From Pyrenochaeta sp. MPI-SDFR-AT-0127 (taxonomy: Eukaryota > Ascomycota > Dothideomycetes > Pleosporales > Cucurbitariaceae): a DNA stretch of 64,000 nucleotides. The notes beneath the pieces are model-generated. The model made no database searches. It saw nothing but the letters and a program-made list of their open reading frames with translations, and had not been told where the DNA came from. The position numbers and the translations under genes are program-made. Location: positions 248,001-312,000 of the forward strand of contig JAGTJM010000027.1 in the NCBI GenBank assembly GCA_020747015.1, read 5' to 3'. Within the stretch, counting starts at the first letter, position 1; every line of letters begins with the position of its first letter. Shown here piece after piece: positions 46,246 to 57,709 of the stretch.

Positions 46246-46886
46246 GGTGATGCGCAGAGATTGAAGACCCGCTGACACTCACTGGAAAGCCATTCTGTAC
46301 AGATATCAATGTGTTGCTTAGATATGAATATTGATAGCGCTAGTAAAGAGTCTAGTTTGGAGCAGATTGAGCTAGGTGCCGGTACCTGAACTCTGGTAAT
46401 GACCAAGGAGTCGGGTATTTTTCACGGGCAACATCTGGCAAGACGACGAAGACTGGGCCAATAGCGGCGTAACGAGCTCTCCAAGGAAGTCTGAAACGGT
46501 CCGAAAATATATGCAGTCGTTACTATAAGAAGATGGGTGTTGTAGCCATGACGCGTGTGTGGGATTGACAGTAACGTCAAACGCAGGGCCCACCGCACCT
46601 GCCCGCCAAGCTTTCCACGCGAGACAATCCCTGCACGGTCCTGCAGTGGCGGCGAATGGCCCGCAGGATTCGGGAAAGCGCAATCAGTCAGTCACGACTT
46701 CCTCGATTGCGCGTGCGACTGCCCCGTATTGGCTGACCGGACTGGCTGCTGCCTTCCTTGCGAACTTGTCTTTCCTTCCGCCGCCGGTCGCAATCACCGA
46801 TACACTCTCTCGCCTGCACCGGCCCGTTGCATATTCCGCCAGCCTGTATACGCACGCATCCTTATTCTCCGACTCTCGCTAGCGCC
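46246..46886. promoter_or_regulatory. Divergent promoter of the unknown protein and DOT1
   Basis: 641 bp between start codons. No cluster motif (TTGCGGTAAA) on either strand. Confidence 0.5.
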
Positions 46887-48479
46887 ATGATGTTCACAGG
46901 AAAACCCACCATCAAGCAGAGAACAATCACTGTGAAGAAGGCCCCCACCGTCGCCGCGAAGCCTTCACCGACCCCGCGGACGCCCTCATCGGCACACACC
47001 AGGCCAGGCAGCGCTGTGCGCAGTCATAGCGCATCAGGACCGCCCACAAACCGATACCAATCAACCCCTCTCGCGCAACCCAAATCGCGGGAACCCGCGC
47101 GCAAGTCGTTGACCGTGTCGCGTGTTGAGACTCGCAAGCGCAAGGTCACCCCGAGTACACCACAATGGGCTAGCAGCGATGATTCAAGCGATGACGATGA
47201 CGACGATGGCCGCCTGGGAGTCAAAAGGCTGAAGGCAAGGCCGGCCAGCAGCAGTATAGAGCCCATGAACCTGAATCGCACGCTTGAGCCGGATTTGAAG
47301 AGAAGCGTTCGGATACAGGAGCCACGAACCAACGGGACGGCCAGCGGCACAGCAAGTGGGACACCAGAAGGAAAGTCTGAAAACGGTGGAGTCGGAGACA
47401 ACAAGGCTGCCGCGAGCAAAGGCAGGCTGATACACGGTCTGGACATGTCAAGCGGGGATGGAGCAAAGGACTACAAGCCGGCCTTCCCTGGCAGCGAAAA
47501 GAACATTGTCCTTCAGCTTCAATATCCAAGCCCGTCGCGGCCGGAAAGGTTTGAGGCAGTCGATCCCCTCGACGTCAGCGAAGGATACAGTCCCTTGAAC
47601 GATATATACTTTACCATCGAAGAGATCATCCAGCACTACCTTCCCCAGGACCTCTCCACCCAACTCGCGTCAGATACCGAGGGCACGGTCCGCCTACTCA
47701 AACGTGCTGTCACCACCAAGAAGTCGCCCGAAGAATTCCAAAGCGAGCTTACCAAGTTCAACCAGCTTATCAAGGACCGACTCAGCGATGGCACAATACC
47801 CCGCATTCTGGACGATATGCACGCAATCCCTCTCAGCCTTGTAAAGCGTATAACAGCACAAAGCTACAACCGCATAGTTTCGCCTCACGCGCACCGCTTG
47901 CGTAAAGTCAAGGGCAAGGAGACCACATATGGTGAACTCCTCACGCCGTTTGTGCACAAGATTTTTGCCCAAACGGGCCTCAAGTCATCACACGTGTTCG
48001 TAGACCTCGGCTCGGGTGTTGGCAATGTCGTTTTACAGTCAGCACTACAGACAGGCGCCGAGAGCTGGGGCGTTGAGAAGATGGACCTCGCGGCGTCTCT
48101 GGGCTCTAAGCAAGCATCAGAGCTCAAGGCTCGGGCAAGATTATGGAACATCAACCTTGGCGCTATCCAGCTTATTCACGGCGATTTTCTGGAGACCCCA
48201 GAGATTGACGACGCGCTCCGGCGGGCCGACGTCGTGCTGGTGAATAACAAGGTCTTTGGCGAAGAACTCAATAATTCTCTTTTGCAAAAGTTCCTAGATC
48301 TGAAAGAAGGTTGTAGAGTTGTCAGCCTGGAGAGTTTCGGTGGCGGCGCAAAGCAAGGCGTACGCAATGAGCAGAGCATTGCGGGTCTGTTTGACGAGGA
48401 GCGATATGAGTCGGGCACCAACAGCGTGAGCTGGGCTGGCGAGAGCGTAGAGTACTTTATCGCTACCAAGGCACGCTGA
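46887..48479 (+). CDS. DOT1: Histone H3 lysine-79 methyltransferase Dot1
   Basis: Single exon, 530 aa from the first of two adjacent ATGs. Dot1 methylates H3K79 in the nucleosome core using S-adenosylmethionine, affecting telomeric silencing, transcription and the DNA damage response. The N-terminal ~200 residues are Ser/Thr/Lys-rich with an acidic run (SSDDSSDDDDDD), as in yeast Dot1. The C-terminal catalytic domain has TTYGEL (motif D1 loop), V-D373-L-G-S-G-V-G-N (motif I, AdoMet binding), WGVEKM (motif II acidic residue) and ADVVLVNNKVF (motif IV with the NN-F active-site element). It is not a SET-domain enzyme. The upstream open frame has no earlier ATG. Confidence 0.96.
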   Translation: MMFTGKPTIKQRTITVKKAPTVAAKPSPTPRTPSSAHTRPGSAVRSHSASGPPTNRYQSTPLAQPKSREPARKSLTVSRVETRKRKVTPSTPQWASSDDSSDDDDDDGRLGVKRLKARPASSSIEPMNLNRTLEPDLKRSVRIQEPRTNGTASGTASGTPEGKSENGGVGDNKAAASKGRLIHGLDMSSGDGAKDYKPAFPGSEKNIVLQLQYPSPSRPERFEAVDPLDVSEGYSPLNDIYFTIEEIIQHYLPQDLSTQLASDTEGTVRLLKRAVTTKKSPEEFQSELTKFNQLIKDRLSDGTIPRILDDMHAIPLSLVKRITAQSYNRIVSPHAHRLRKVKGKETTYGELLTPFVHKIFAQTGLKSSHVFVDLGSGVGNVVLQSALQTGAESWGVEKMDLAASLGSKQASELKARARLWNINLGAIQLIHGDFLETPEIDDALRRADVVLVNNKVFGEELNNSLLQKFLDLKEGCRVVSLESFGGGAKQGVRNEQSIAGLFDEERYESGTNSVSWAGESVEYFIATKAR

Positions 48480-49524
48480 GCCAGCAAGCCCCATGAGACT
48501 TTCATGCAAATTCCCGGCACTGCTGACGTGAAGAGCGAGCTCTAGGATTGACCCACTGATTCGGTTTGATAGGCATAGGCTAATATCCCGGACTTGTGCG
48601 AAGAAGACGAAGAAGAAGAAGAAATTGCCGCGGCGGCAGTTTTGTATCATATGGAAGCGTGGGCGAGATAAAATTTGGCTTTCGCATACTTTGGAGTACT
48701 ATTGTGGTATATAGCGTGGGTCTTTTGGCAAGCATCAAAGGGGAGATTCCAATACCCAGCATAGATTACACATTTCGGCGCTGTCTTGCTTTTTTCGTTG
48801 GCGTGGGGGTGGGTGGTCAAAATTGGAATTTAAATCTTGGGCGGGCGGGCTGACTTTTTGGCAAAAGTGTTTTTCTGTATCAAAGATGCCGCCCATATAC
48901 ATTCATCCCTGTGTGAATAGAAGATATATATGCATATATTATGAAGACCAGTACTGCCAGCTAGCTTGCAACAGCAACCTACGTATTCTTTAAGACATGC
49001 AGATTTCACATGGCAGGATAGTTGTTGAGGCGCTCCAAAGTCATGTATATTACTTCAATCTCCTGTCTCACAACTCAACAGTATCCCTCTTTGCTTCCCA
49101 AACCACTACCAACTCCTCACTCCTCAAACCCCAGTAGCACGAGTTACTTTACTATCAAAGGAGAGTAAGCGAGCCCCATAGCCGCTCTATATCTCCCCCC
49201 CTCCCTCTTCAGCGGCCCTCTCCCAAGAACACGAAAAATACACAAAATCTCAAGCCCAGTCCCATCCAGTCTGAATATGCACCGCTAAAAAAAATGACCA
49301 ATTTTTGTTTCCTAAAATAAACTAATATATCCCCCAAGCGCGCAAGTGGGTTAGGTGATAATAAGATGCTTTGCTGATGTACACGAATCTATCTCGTCAA
49401 GGAGTGTGGGTATCATAAGGAGTGTGATGATGCTGGATGATGCTCATATGCAAAATAAAAAAAGAAGGAAAGTCGTGATCGCGTGACAATGTATACATAT
49501 CTCTCTGTGTGTGCGAGCTTGTTC
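48480..49524. other. Convergent DOT1/GPI protein 3' region
   Basis: 1.0 kb with no gene. A GAA/GAC-rich microsatellite-like run lies at about 48600-48625, and A-rich tracts near 49290-49320 and 49455. Confidence 0.5.
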
Positions 49525-50535
49525 TTACACGAACAGGGCCAAGGCTCCTCCGACCATGGCGTAGCCCAAGGCGTGCTTCTTGTTGGCCGCGTTTGTCTGC
49601 AGGCTCGGCCGCCCAGTGGTTTGAGAGGGATTCTCGTTGGCTGGCTGCGTGGCTTCGGCTGGGTCTACGAAGGTGTAGCTTGTGATCGTGCTGGGCTTGC
49701 CATCTGCACCCGTCGTGGTGATGAGCTTGACGCTGCTGATCTTGCCGCCAGGAGGTGTGTATGTGGTCAAGAGCGTGCTGCCCTGGGCGTTGGTCGTGGT
49801 CATGACTTCACCCGCGGTCGGTGCAAACCTCGCCGCTGATGTTACTACAGAGGCGCGACCCGCGGCGTCGGTGGTGGTCATGATGACAGCCGGGCGGTTC
49901 TCGGTAGACGTCACAGTTTGGCCTTGGGCGTTTGTGCGGAGAATGGTTACGGGAACGCTGGCAGTCACTTCGGAAAGGACGGCAGTGGTTTGCACAACGG
50001 TGCGGCCATTCTCTGTGGTTGTCACTTCGACGGGAACAAGGACAGGACGCGCGGCAGAGCTGCTTGGGGCTGGAGGGTTTCCGCCGCTGCTCTGCGCCGG
50101 GGGTGGTGGAGGAGGTGCACTGCTTTGGGCGGTTGGTGGGCTGTCACTGCTCTGAGGGGGCGGCGGCGGCGAGTTGCTTGTCTGTGGTGGAGGACTGGAC
50201 GTAGTGCCATTGGAAGGCGCGGCCTGTCTCTTCTTGAGGTCGTGGACAGCGGCGACGATAAGCTTGGTGGCTAGGGCAGGGTTGTTGTCGTGGACGTGCT
50301 CTACACCCCGGTGGTGAGACTCGAAGACGCCATCCTTCCAATCCTTCAATCCGCTCAATGCTGCTTGGAGCGATTCCTCGGGAAGTGCGTTGAGCAGATC
50401 CTGGAAGGCCTCGTGGGCGCTTGCGTAGATGGAGTTGCCCTGGTCTACTTGTTTTGTCGGCGATGCTGGCTCCTCGGCGAAGACGCCGCTGAGTAATGGC
50501 AGGGCCAAGACAGCCAATGTGCAGAAGGGTCGCAT
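49525..50535 (-). CDS. GPI-anchored-type cell wall protein with Kex2 site and tandem TTT-x-AxG repeats
   Basis: Single exon, 336 aa. Residues 1-20 are a signal peptide (ending SGVFA). Residues ~30-105 form a helical domain (AHEAFQDLLNALPEESLQ, later HHRGVEHVHD). A dibasic L-K-K-R site at about residue 110 would be cut by Kex2 in the Golgi. Then come a Pro/Ser/Gln spacer and four or five degenerate ~30-residue repeats built around VTTTxNGRTVV, ILRTNAQGQTV, MTTTDAAGRASV, MTTTNAQGSTL and ITTTGADGKPS. The C-terminus (KKHALGYAMVGGALALFV) is a GPI-type tail. The upstream frame without an ATG was not used. Function: surface or wall structural protein; the N-terminal domain has no known role I can name. 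Confidence 0.85.
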   Translation of the reverse strand: MRPFCTLAVLALPLLSGVFAEEPASPTKQVDQGNSIYASAHEAFQDLLNALPEESLQAALSGLKDWKDGVFESHHRGVEHVHDNNPALATKLIVAAVHDLKKRQAAPSNGTTSSPPPQTSNSPPPPPQSSDSPPTAQSSAPPPPPPAQSSGGNPPAPSSSAARPVLVPVEVTTTENGRTVVQTTAVLSEVTASVPVTILRTNAQGQTVTSTENRPAVIMTTTDAAGRASVVTSAARFAPTAGEVMTTTNAQGSTLLTTYTPPGGKISSVKLITTTGADGKPSTITSYTFVDPAEATQPANENPSQTTGRPSLQTNAANKKHALGYAMVGGALALFV

Positions 50536-52885
50536 CGTGAACGGGGGTTTTTTTTGTGGTTCGTGGAACTGGCACGCTGGATACTGCTGGGGCGAGAAAA
50601 AGCGAAGGTGGAAGTATATTATCTCAAGGCAAGGAGAAAACAACAAACTGCGTCCATGCGTGTTAGCAAAGCATTGTGCTGGCAATCAAGGTCGTGATCA
50701 TGTCCATGTGCAAGGTTGCGAACGGTGTATGCCCCCAGTCGGGCAGCTGAGTCTTATATAAGACGACGGGCGGGCTGGGGGGTTGACCAAGGTGGAGAGT
50801 TGTTCGGACGGGAGACGCTTACACAGATTCTGGGTCGGTTCCGCGTGGCTGGGACACAAGCTGTCAAACGCCACAGGCCCAAATCAATAGTCCGGCAAGT
50901 CAGCTAGAAATGAACAATTGCCACTCCAACAAGAGATCTTCTGAGAAGCGAATGTCGTGACGACGGGGGGAAGGGGACAACCAAAAGGCAGCGAGTGTGG
51001 TGGGTAGGAAAGGGTTTTGTTGCTGGGGGAGCAGGAGATGGGATGGCTGAGGCGACAGTCAGATCCTTAAGGCAGTGGACGTGCCGACCTAAGGCTGCTG
51101 ATACACTCCGCTACAGGGAAACACGAGCTCGAGGGAGTGGATCCCCTTCCATGGCCTCTGCCCACTTCTCTGGTCCATCGGTGCCAAACGCAAACGAGAC
51201 TAATCAGCGCTGCCCGATGGCCTCCGGTGACGATCAGTCTCGCTCATGCGGCTCGAAACATCACCCACCGTCCGCATCCTCTTGACGGTTACTCATCGTC
51301 TGTCCGCAACCTTCTAACCACCGTGTTCCAAGGCATCAATCCCCCCCTGGCGACGACGCCGACTCCTCTCTCTGTGCAAGCGAATCCCTTCCTGCTCAGC
51401 TCCTTGCCTGAACACGTCGTGAAACCGGTCAGAGTTGGCCAAAGGTAAGTCGGCATTTGCGACGCGACCTGCACCGCGAAGCACAGGGGTGGCTAAGCGG
51501 AGACTGGATACGGAAGCTTGATGCATCCTTGGTGCAGGACGTCATGGTGTGGAGCGGTCGAGAATGGCCGCGCAGTGACTTGTGCTGAAACGCAGAAGCG
51601 AGGCTGCATGGCCGCCACACAGGTTTCCTTGGTCTCTCTGTGACCGCGCTCGCTTCTCTGTAGGATTTTCTACGCTGGTGGAAATTACTCTCTGCAAGAC
51701 TATCTTCACCGTCACAATCACACTCGCACTCACACTCGCACTCCATCTTGCTGGGCCCGTGTGGCGCGCTCACGATATCTTCCCTTCCCCTCTTTTTCGC
51801 GATCATCGCATCTCACCACCCCATCCGCCTTCCACTACTACCTGCACTCGGCCAATCCAACTCTAAACATGCATCTATTTATACCTCTCAAAGGGGAAGG
51901 TGATTGGGTTCGAGATGGGAGCCCCATGCAGCACATCCTCCCACGCCAGGCTTCTAACCACTCAAAACGCCCGCGGACCACGAGCTAGACCACAATCTAT
52001 GCCAAGTCTTTCGCCACCAGTGGGAACACACGCCAGCGGACACAACTACTCACGACTCGCCTTTGCTGGGCATGGCTAGGCTGGTGAAAAAGCTTGAGCC
52101 CGGTTGGATCGGGGCACGACGGCAGCAACGGCAGTACCAGCAAACAACGACCCACATTCGTGCAAAGCGGACTGTTGAGCTGCTTCATGTGGAGCTAGTC
52201 GAGCCCGGTGATGCCTTTTCACAACATTGGACCTACCTACACTATCCCTCCAAGATTGCGTGCGCAAACAGAGCGAAACTGAAGAAATCTTGCTTTGTGA
52301 GGAATGTTCAGGCAGACGAAGCTTTTCCCGTTGTTGTGCAAGCGAGCTGAGCAGTGCCCCGGTACTCGGTGCTCGTACTCACGTACATCCACGCAAGACT
52401 TAATCTTACCATGTCGGCATTTATTCGCCGCTGACAACCTTGGATCTCTGCTGACCGTGCATCATCGCGTACATAGTATTGATCAAAGGGCCTTACACGT
52501 GCTCCTCTTCTGACCTCCCGTTCAACAAGCTGCAAAGTGTCGGGAACTATTCCGAGTAGAACATTAAGGAGATTACCATTACTACTTCCATCACACATAC
52601 ATTGATTGCCATCAACATCACATGAGCCATTTTGCTCACTTGCTCAAGATACACATTGTACATCGCCGTCGTATATTCAACATCGCTCCAACACATACAC
52701 ATCCTGAACGGGAAAATGCTCATCACTTCTTTGCCTCATAAGCTGCTTATCAGCGTCACCAAAGTCATCCAGTAGCCAAATCCAGTCCCTACAAAGACCT
52801 GCCAAAGACCTGTCACAGCCCCAGTTTACCAAGTCATCAGCCGCAAACGCCATATTGTACATCCAAGTAACCTTGGCAACTCAAA
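50536..52885. other. 2.35-kb intergenic stretch
   Basis: It holds the promoter of the wall protein and the 3' side of the RhoGAP gene, with no supported gene. ORFs of 60-125 codons overlap on both strands around 51.0-51.9 kb without recognisable motifs. A CACTCG-type tandem repeat lies at about 51719-51743. Confidence 0.5.
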
Positions 52886-55800
52886 TTACGCACTTGGTTT
52901 GCTAGGTGCATCGAGAGGTGCGCTTGCATCCGACGCTGGATCTGAAGCAGTAACTGGTTCCTGCAGTTGGCTGGGAGTAATTGTCACGGTCGAATTCGAA
53001 GATGCGTGGTGGGAAGCAGAAGGTGTAAACCCAGGCTGTACGGGCTGAGGTGCGGGAGCCGTCTTCACAGGCTGTGCCGCGGACCCAGTATTTGCAGATT
53101 GTGAAGTGCTACCTTCCACAGCAGGCTTCACCAAAGGAGCTGTATCCGTACTCTGACTGACGGAAGATCTTTCGGGGGACCGCGCGACCGACTTCGGTTC
53201 AGTCAACGCTGCGGGCAGATATGAATTTGAGGCCAAAAGTGACGTGGGCTGGGTCGGATTTGACAATGCAGAGACAACAGGCTGATTCGCGTTTAGAGCT
53301 GCAGGCACAACTGCCGGTTCAGGATTCGCTCCGGTGGGTGTAACATCGCTCGACTTGTCAACTTTATGAGAATCGTCCACTGGACGCGGAACGTCTATCG
53401 ATCGCCCTCGAATTGCAACAGTTTCCGGCGGCTGCATCAAAGCCTGCGGCGGCGGCGGGTTGCTGAAGCTGCCAGGAGGGCTCTTGGCTCGCTCTCTCCT
53501 GTCTCCCCGCTCTTTGTGATCCTGTCTCAGCTTGTTGAACCAGCCAAACGCACCCTGTTTCTCGGGCTTCTCGTGATCTGGCGGGCTCCCGTACAACATG
53601 GACGTGTCCGAGCTCTGCTGGGTGTCATACTGCAGGCTTCGTCGTCCACCTCCAGTCCACCCTGAACTACTCGCAAACGAACTCATGCTTTTATCGGCGC
53701 CTGGGACGGAGCCATGAAGATCGGTCTGACTAGCAGTGGGTGTTGCTCTGCTCTCACCACGCTTGTGGCCTTTCCAAAAGCTACGCTTCTCTTCTTTGGG
53801 CTGCTCTTCAGCCGCTTCGGCCTCGGAGTGCTCCGTCGCAGTCGAATGGGATCTGAAGGACGCAGATGGAGACATGCTGGGCATTAGAGTCGTACCCGAG
53901 TTGCGTGAAGACACTGTATCCGTATTGTACGAGTGGAGACCTTCCTTGGAACTGCTTGCTTGGGATTGACCATGCGCAAATGGCGGCTGGGGAGGCTGCA
54001 ACGGTGATGGAGGGCCCTGAGGTATCGGAGGCCCGCCAAACCCAGCATCCCCACCGGTAAGTGAATGGGTCGAGCTTTGCGCGCTGGGATTAGCACTGTT
54101 GGGGAGTCTCTTCTTCTGCAGCTTGTTGGGTTTACGACCATCCTTGCTATCGCTGGATGGGGAGGCTGTTGCTTTCGCAAGGATCTGAGTGAAGGTGCGA
54201 ACAGCCGGAGTTGGATCGACTGACGGCCCAGAGTCAATAGGACCTTCCAGAAACTCAGACTTTTCACGCGTTGGTGTGTGTTGAGGGCTGCGTGCGCCAG
54301 GTGTGGGTGCACGCGGAGGCAGCAGAGACTGAGCCGCTTGCGCAGAGGCAACGTTCGGAGTGCTGGGCTCGCTTGGCGGAATCACGCCTGGTGAAGGCAA
54401 TGGAAAAGCGCCAGGTATCTTGTCGAGCGCAGGGGTGACTGTTGGCTGCTTGCTCTGCAGTGCATCTACCTCTGGGTAAGGCTTCGGCATGTCGATTCGC
54501 TGTGGAGGCATCGTCTGCGCTCGTTTGACAGCATGTTCTGGCTCTTCTGTAGGTGGGATAGGCCGAATCTGCTCTGCTGGTAATTGTGCCGGCTGCGGAA
54601 CTTCTGCTATGGAAGTAGGCTGCTCCGATTCTTGCTTGGCATTAGCAATGCTCACTGTAGCATCTGCAGATGTTGGCGGAGGAAGTGGGCTCTTCACCTC
54701 TTCGGCGGCAGGAGTAGAAGGCCCCGAGTGTTTTCCCGGGGGAAAACGAGGGCTTCCAAGGGCGGGAGATCGTTTTGAAGGCACTGTGTTACTTCGATGT
54801 ACACCGGAGGCAGGGGGTGTAGCAAATGCAGGAGTGATTGGGCTTGGGACTGCACCAGAATGCCGTGAGCGTTTGGAGGACGTAGAAACATTTCTACGCA
54901 CGCCTCCATACTTCCGCAAGCTGTCTGCGCCGGCACTGGATGTCGTTGACGCGGATCGGCCAAGACCGGTGTTATTGCGGCCCGGTGTTGTGGGAGTTCT
55001 TCCTTGTGGAGTAGGGGGCCCGCTCTCAATGTGCTGAACAGTCCGCTCGTCAACGGCAGTGCCCTCCATTCCTATCAAGAAGTGGTCCTGATTGTCGATA
55101 AGAAATATGAGGACATCTTGACTCAATCGATAGTCCTGTGGAGACATGTCGTGCTGAGGATGGGACAAGATTCCTGGTTGGAAGATGGCAGCAAGATTGG
55201 AAGTGGTCATCTTATTAATATCAGCTTTTGCAGCGAAGACTGCAAGTAGATCCAAGATATATAGCAGTAGCTGGCGGTTGAGGGACGGCAGTCCTTTGAT
55301 GTTGTGCTGATATATACGAACTGCAGCATCTGGGTCAAAGCCTCCCACTGATGGCGCCTGGCCTTCAATGTGGCCGACAGCCTCTGCTTGATGGTTGCGC
55401 AGAGGCTGGCGGAAGGGATCATAGTGTTGCAGCGGGATGATGGGTTCCGGGAGGTTGTTGAAGTAACGACGCAGGATATTGGCAGCATCGTGCACCGTGT
55501 AGCCTGTCCAATCGAGGCCCTTTCCATATCTTGGTGGGGTGTCGAATGCAGTCTTCAGCTCCTTGATCCTCTTCTCCGACCCTGCCAAGCGAAAGATGCC
55601 CTCGATGTCAGTCGCTGTGTAGTGTTAGCAGTGCACAGAAAATCCTAATGCATCAACTGACCCTTTTCTTTGAGGAATACACCGCATTTTGCGACTACGA
55701 TGGGGACGTAGCCGTAAATATAGCTCTCGCCATGTTCGTTGAAGAGCGATATGGCGACATTGGCATAGGGTATGCTTTGAATGAGAGGGACACCAAATAT

Positions 55801-56145
55801 ACCTGGGAGAATAGGTTCTATGCGCAATGGCATATGTCAGTGAATGCTTACGACAAACGGTAGTGGGGAAGCTGCAGGCACAGTTGGATAGGGCTGAGCC
55901 TTATCAGGGCGGCTAAAGACGAGGGAACGTCATTTGCAATGCCCCGGCAGCTCGACGCTCAAACTCGGCGGTGATGCCGTACCTTTTTCATCGTCCTTCT
56001 TTGCGGGGCGCTTGCTGAACTGCCTCCACCACGAGGTGAGATCTCGCCGTGCAGACGCAGGCTCTGGAGTTGCGGCTGGAGCGGGCTGAGGCTCGCCGTT
56101 GCGCACGCGCGGAGTGTGGATGTGGTTGTGGGTGCCGGCTGGCAT
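52886..56145 (-). CDS. Rho GTPase-activating protein, SAC7 type
   Basis: Exons 56145-55983, 55802-55662 and 55614-52886 on the minus strand, 1010 aa. The RhoGAP domain spans about residues 56-300: GIFGVPLIQSIPYANVA, GYVPIVVAKCGVFLKEK, then ATDIEGIF-R110-LAGSEKRI with the catalytic arginine finger, followed by LPEPIIPL, LLYILDLL and MTTSNLAAIFQPGIL. It stimulates GTP hydrolysis by Rho proteins. The Sac7/Bag7 branch in yeast acts on Rho1 in cell-wall integrity and actin control. The remaining ~700 residues are Ser/Pro/Thr-rich and disordered with many possible phosphorylation sites. Intron 1 is long for this window (180 bp), and its acceptor is fixed by the conserved G-IFGVPL joint. There are no lipid-binding or SH3 domains. 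Confidence 0.9.
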
Positions 56146-57298
56146 GACAGGCGGCGTGTAGAGCGTGGCAGCTCCTCCAACACAGAATATCGCAGGCTGG
56201 GATCGAACACAGAGCGCTGTGGAGCTGTGGTGTCCGGGTTCAGGTGGGCCCAGAGTGGGCAGGCGGCAGTGGATGGTCTGGGGGTCGCTACTGACGATGC
56301 AGTATAGCGAGCGCAAGGAGCTCAGCGGGGCACCCTGGGGTGTTTGGAGGTGGGAGTGTGCGCAGACAACTGTGACGAGGGCGCTGTGGTGAGGGTGCAG
56401 TGCTGGCGCGAGCGTCGCGGGTGCTGGCGTTGGCTGAACACGATGGGCGTCGAGACGCGACTGCGCAGTGCGTAGCGGCAGCGGTTAGGGGGGGAGCTGC
56501 GCAGGGCCGTGGGCAGGCTCTCAAGGGCAGGGCAAAGGCAATAAGGATGCGCGCCGCGAGTGTGTGGCCAGAGTCGACGTCGAGCATGCAGGATCGGAGG
56601 CGGCAAAGGGCAATGATGGCGGCGGGAGGTGGTGAGCAAGTGGCAGCCCGATGCTGGACTGGCGAAGGAGCAGCAGCTTAGCGGGCAGGATGTGTGGCGG
56701 TCGACCAATTGAGAGCATCCAGGATAGACGGCACAACGTCGCCTGACATGCACGCACAAACGCAAGCCCTGAGTGCTAGACGGCAGAGATTGGAGTGTCG
56801 ATCGGCGTTGAGACTGGGGGGAGGGAGCAGCGCCGGTTATTGAATCTGCTATTGTTCTGCTCTGGCTGCTTTGGTCCAAGAATAAAGACTGGCTTGGCGG
56901 GGAATGGGCTACGGGACAGGTACAAGCCATGCAGCGGGAAATGACATGTTATTGGCGGCTGTGCGACAGGCTTGTGAAAGACGCAAAGGACGACGGTGAG
57001 CGGTTGTCCATGTCACACGCAAGCAGCCGACTATCTGAGTGCCGTCATGGCACACCTTATTGACCTAGGTGCGCCTGTGGGCTGGGTTGTGAGTGACGAG
57101 GGGAGGAACAGACCGCGGAGCAGTCTAAGCTCGCTTCCAAAATTTTGGGCCCGGGGAAGCTCTTCATCCAGCGTCGCAGAGCTCTTCCATAGCCGCAACA
57201 CACCCACGTCATCTCGCCTGGAACCACCCGCACGCCTGTAACCCGTCACCACCAACGCTGCCCACCTCGGCCCTGCACATAGCCATCCACCAGTCACC
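56146..57298. promoter_or_regulatory. Divergent RhoGAP/TIM9 upstream region
   Basis: 1.15 kb, G+C-rich in 56.1-56.8 kb, where long ORFs open on both strands by composition. No supported gene. Confidence 0.5.
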
Positions 57299-57709
57299 AT
57301 GGAGTCGTAAGTGAATGCCGTGCAATGCACTGAGCACGTCCAGCGCTGACAATGGCCTGCCAGACTCACAGCAAACGAGCAGCGCGAGTTGCAGAACCGC
57401 ATGGAGAAGAAGCAGATGAAGGAGTTTATGAATGTAGGCCCTCACCACTCTGAAGCCGCTCCATCCCGGCCGCCACGTATCCTTTGCCTTGTGAATGCTC
57501 ACCAATGCGCCCAGATGTACTCCAACCTCGTCCAACAATGCTTCGACTCTTGCGTCAACGGCTTCGAGAGCAAGTCGCTCACATCCCGCGAGGAGGGCTG
57601 CGTCATGCGATGCGTAGACAAGCACATGAAGGGCTCCCAGCGACTAGGCGACCGATTCCAGGAGCAGAACGCGGCAATGGCACAAGGAGGCGGCATGCCT
57701 GGCAGGTAA
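57299..57709 (+). CDS. TIM9: Mitochondrial intermembrane-space chaperone Tim9
   Basis: Exons 57299-57306 (8 nt), 57364-57433 and 57515-57709, 90 aa. Tim9 pairs with Tim10 in a hexamer that carries hydrophobic carrier precursors across the intermembrane space to TIM22. The N-terminus reads MESLTANEQRELQNR, and the twin CX3C motifs are C-F-D-S-C and C-V-M-R-C, which form the two disulfides made by Mia40. The start exon contributes only ATGGAGTC, and the acceptor at 57363 rather than the nearby CACAG keeps the conserved SLTA. Size and motifs fit Tim9 rather than Tim8, Tim10 or Tim13. Confidence 0.93.

Noticed and set aside
51719..51743. CACTCG tandem run considered as a possible functional array
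   Set aside because: It is a short simple repeat without spacers; not CRISPR-like and of no evident function.
56322..56930. 202-codon minus-strand ORF, Ser/Cys/Arg/Pro-rich
   Set aside because: It lies in a G+C-rich divergent promoter region with overlapping ORFs in several frames and no recognisable motif or splice-linked neighbour.
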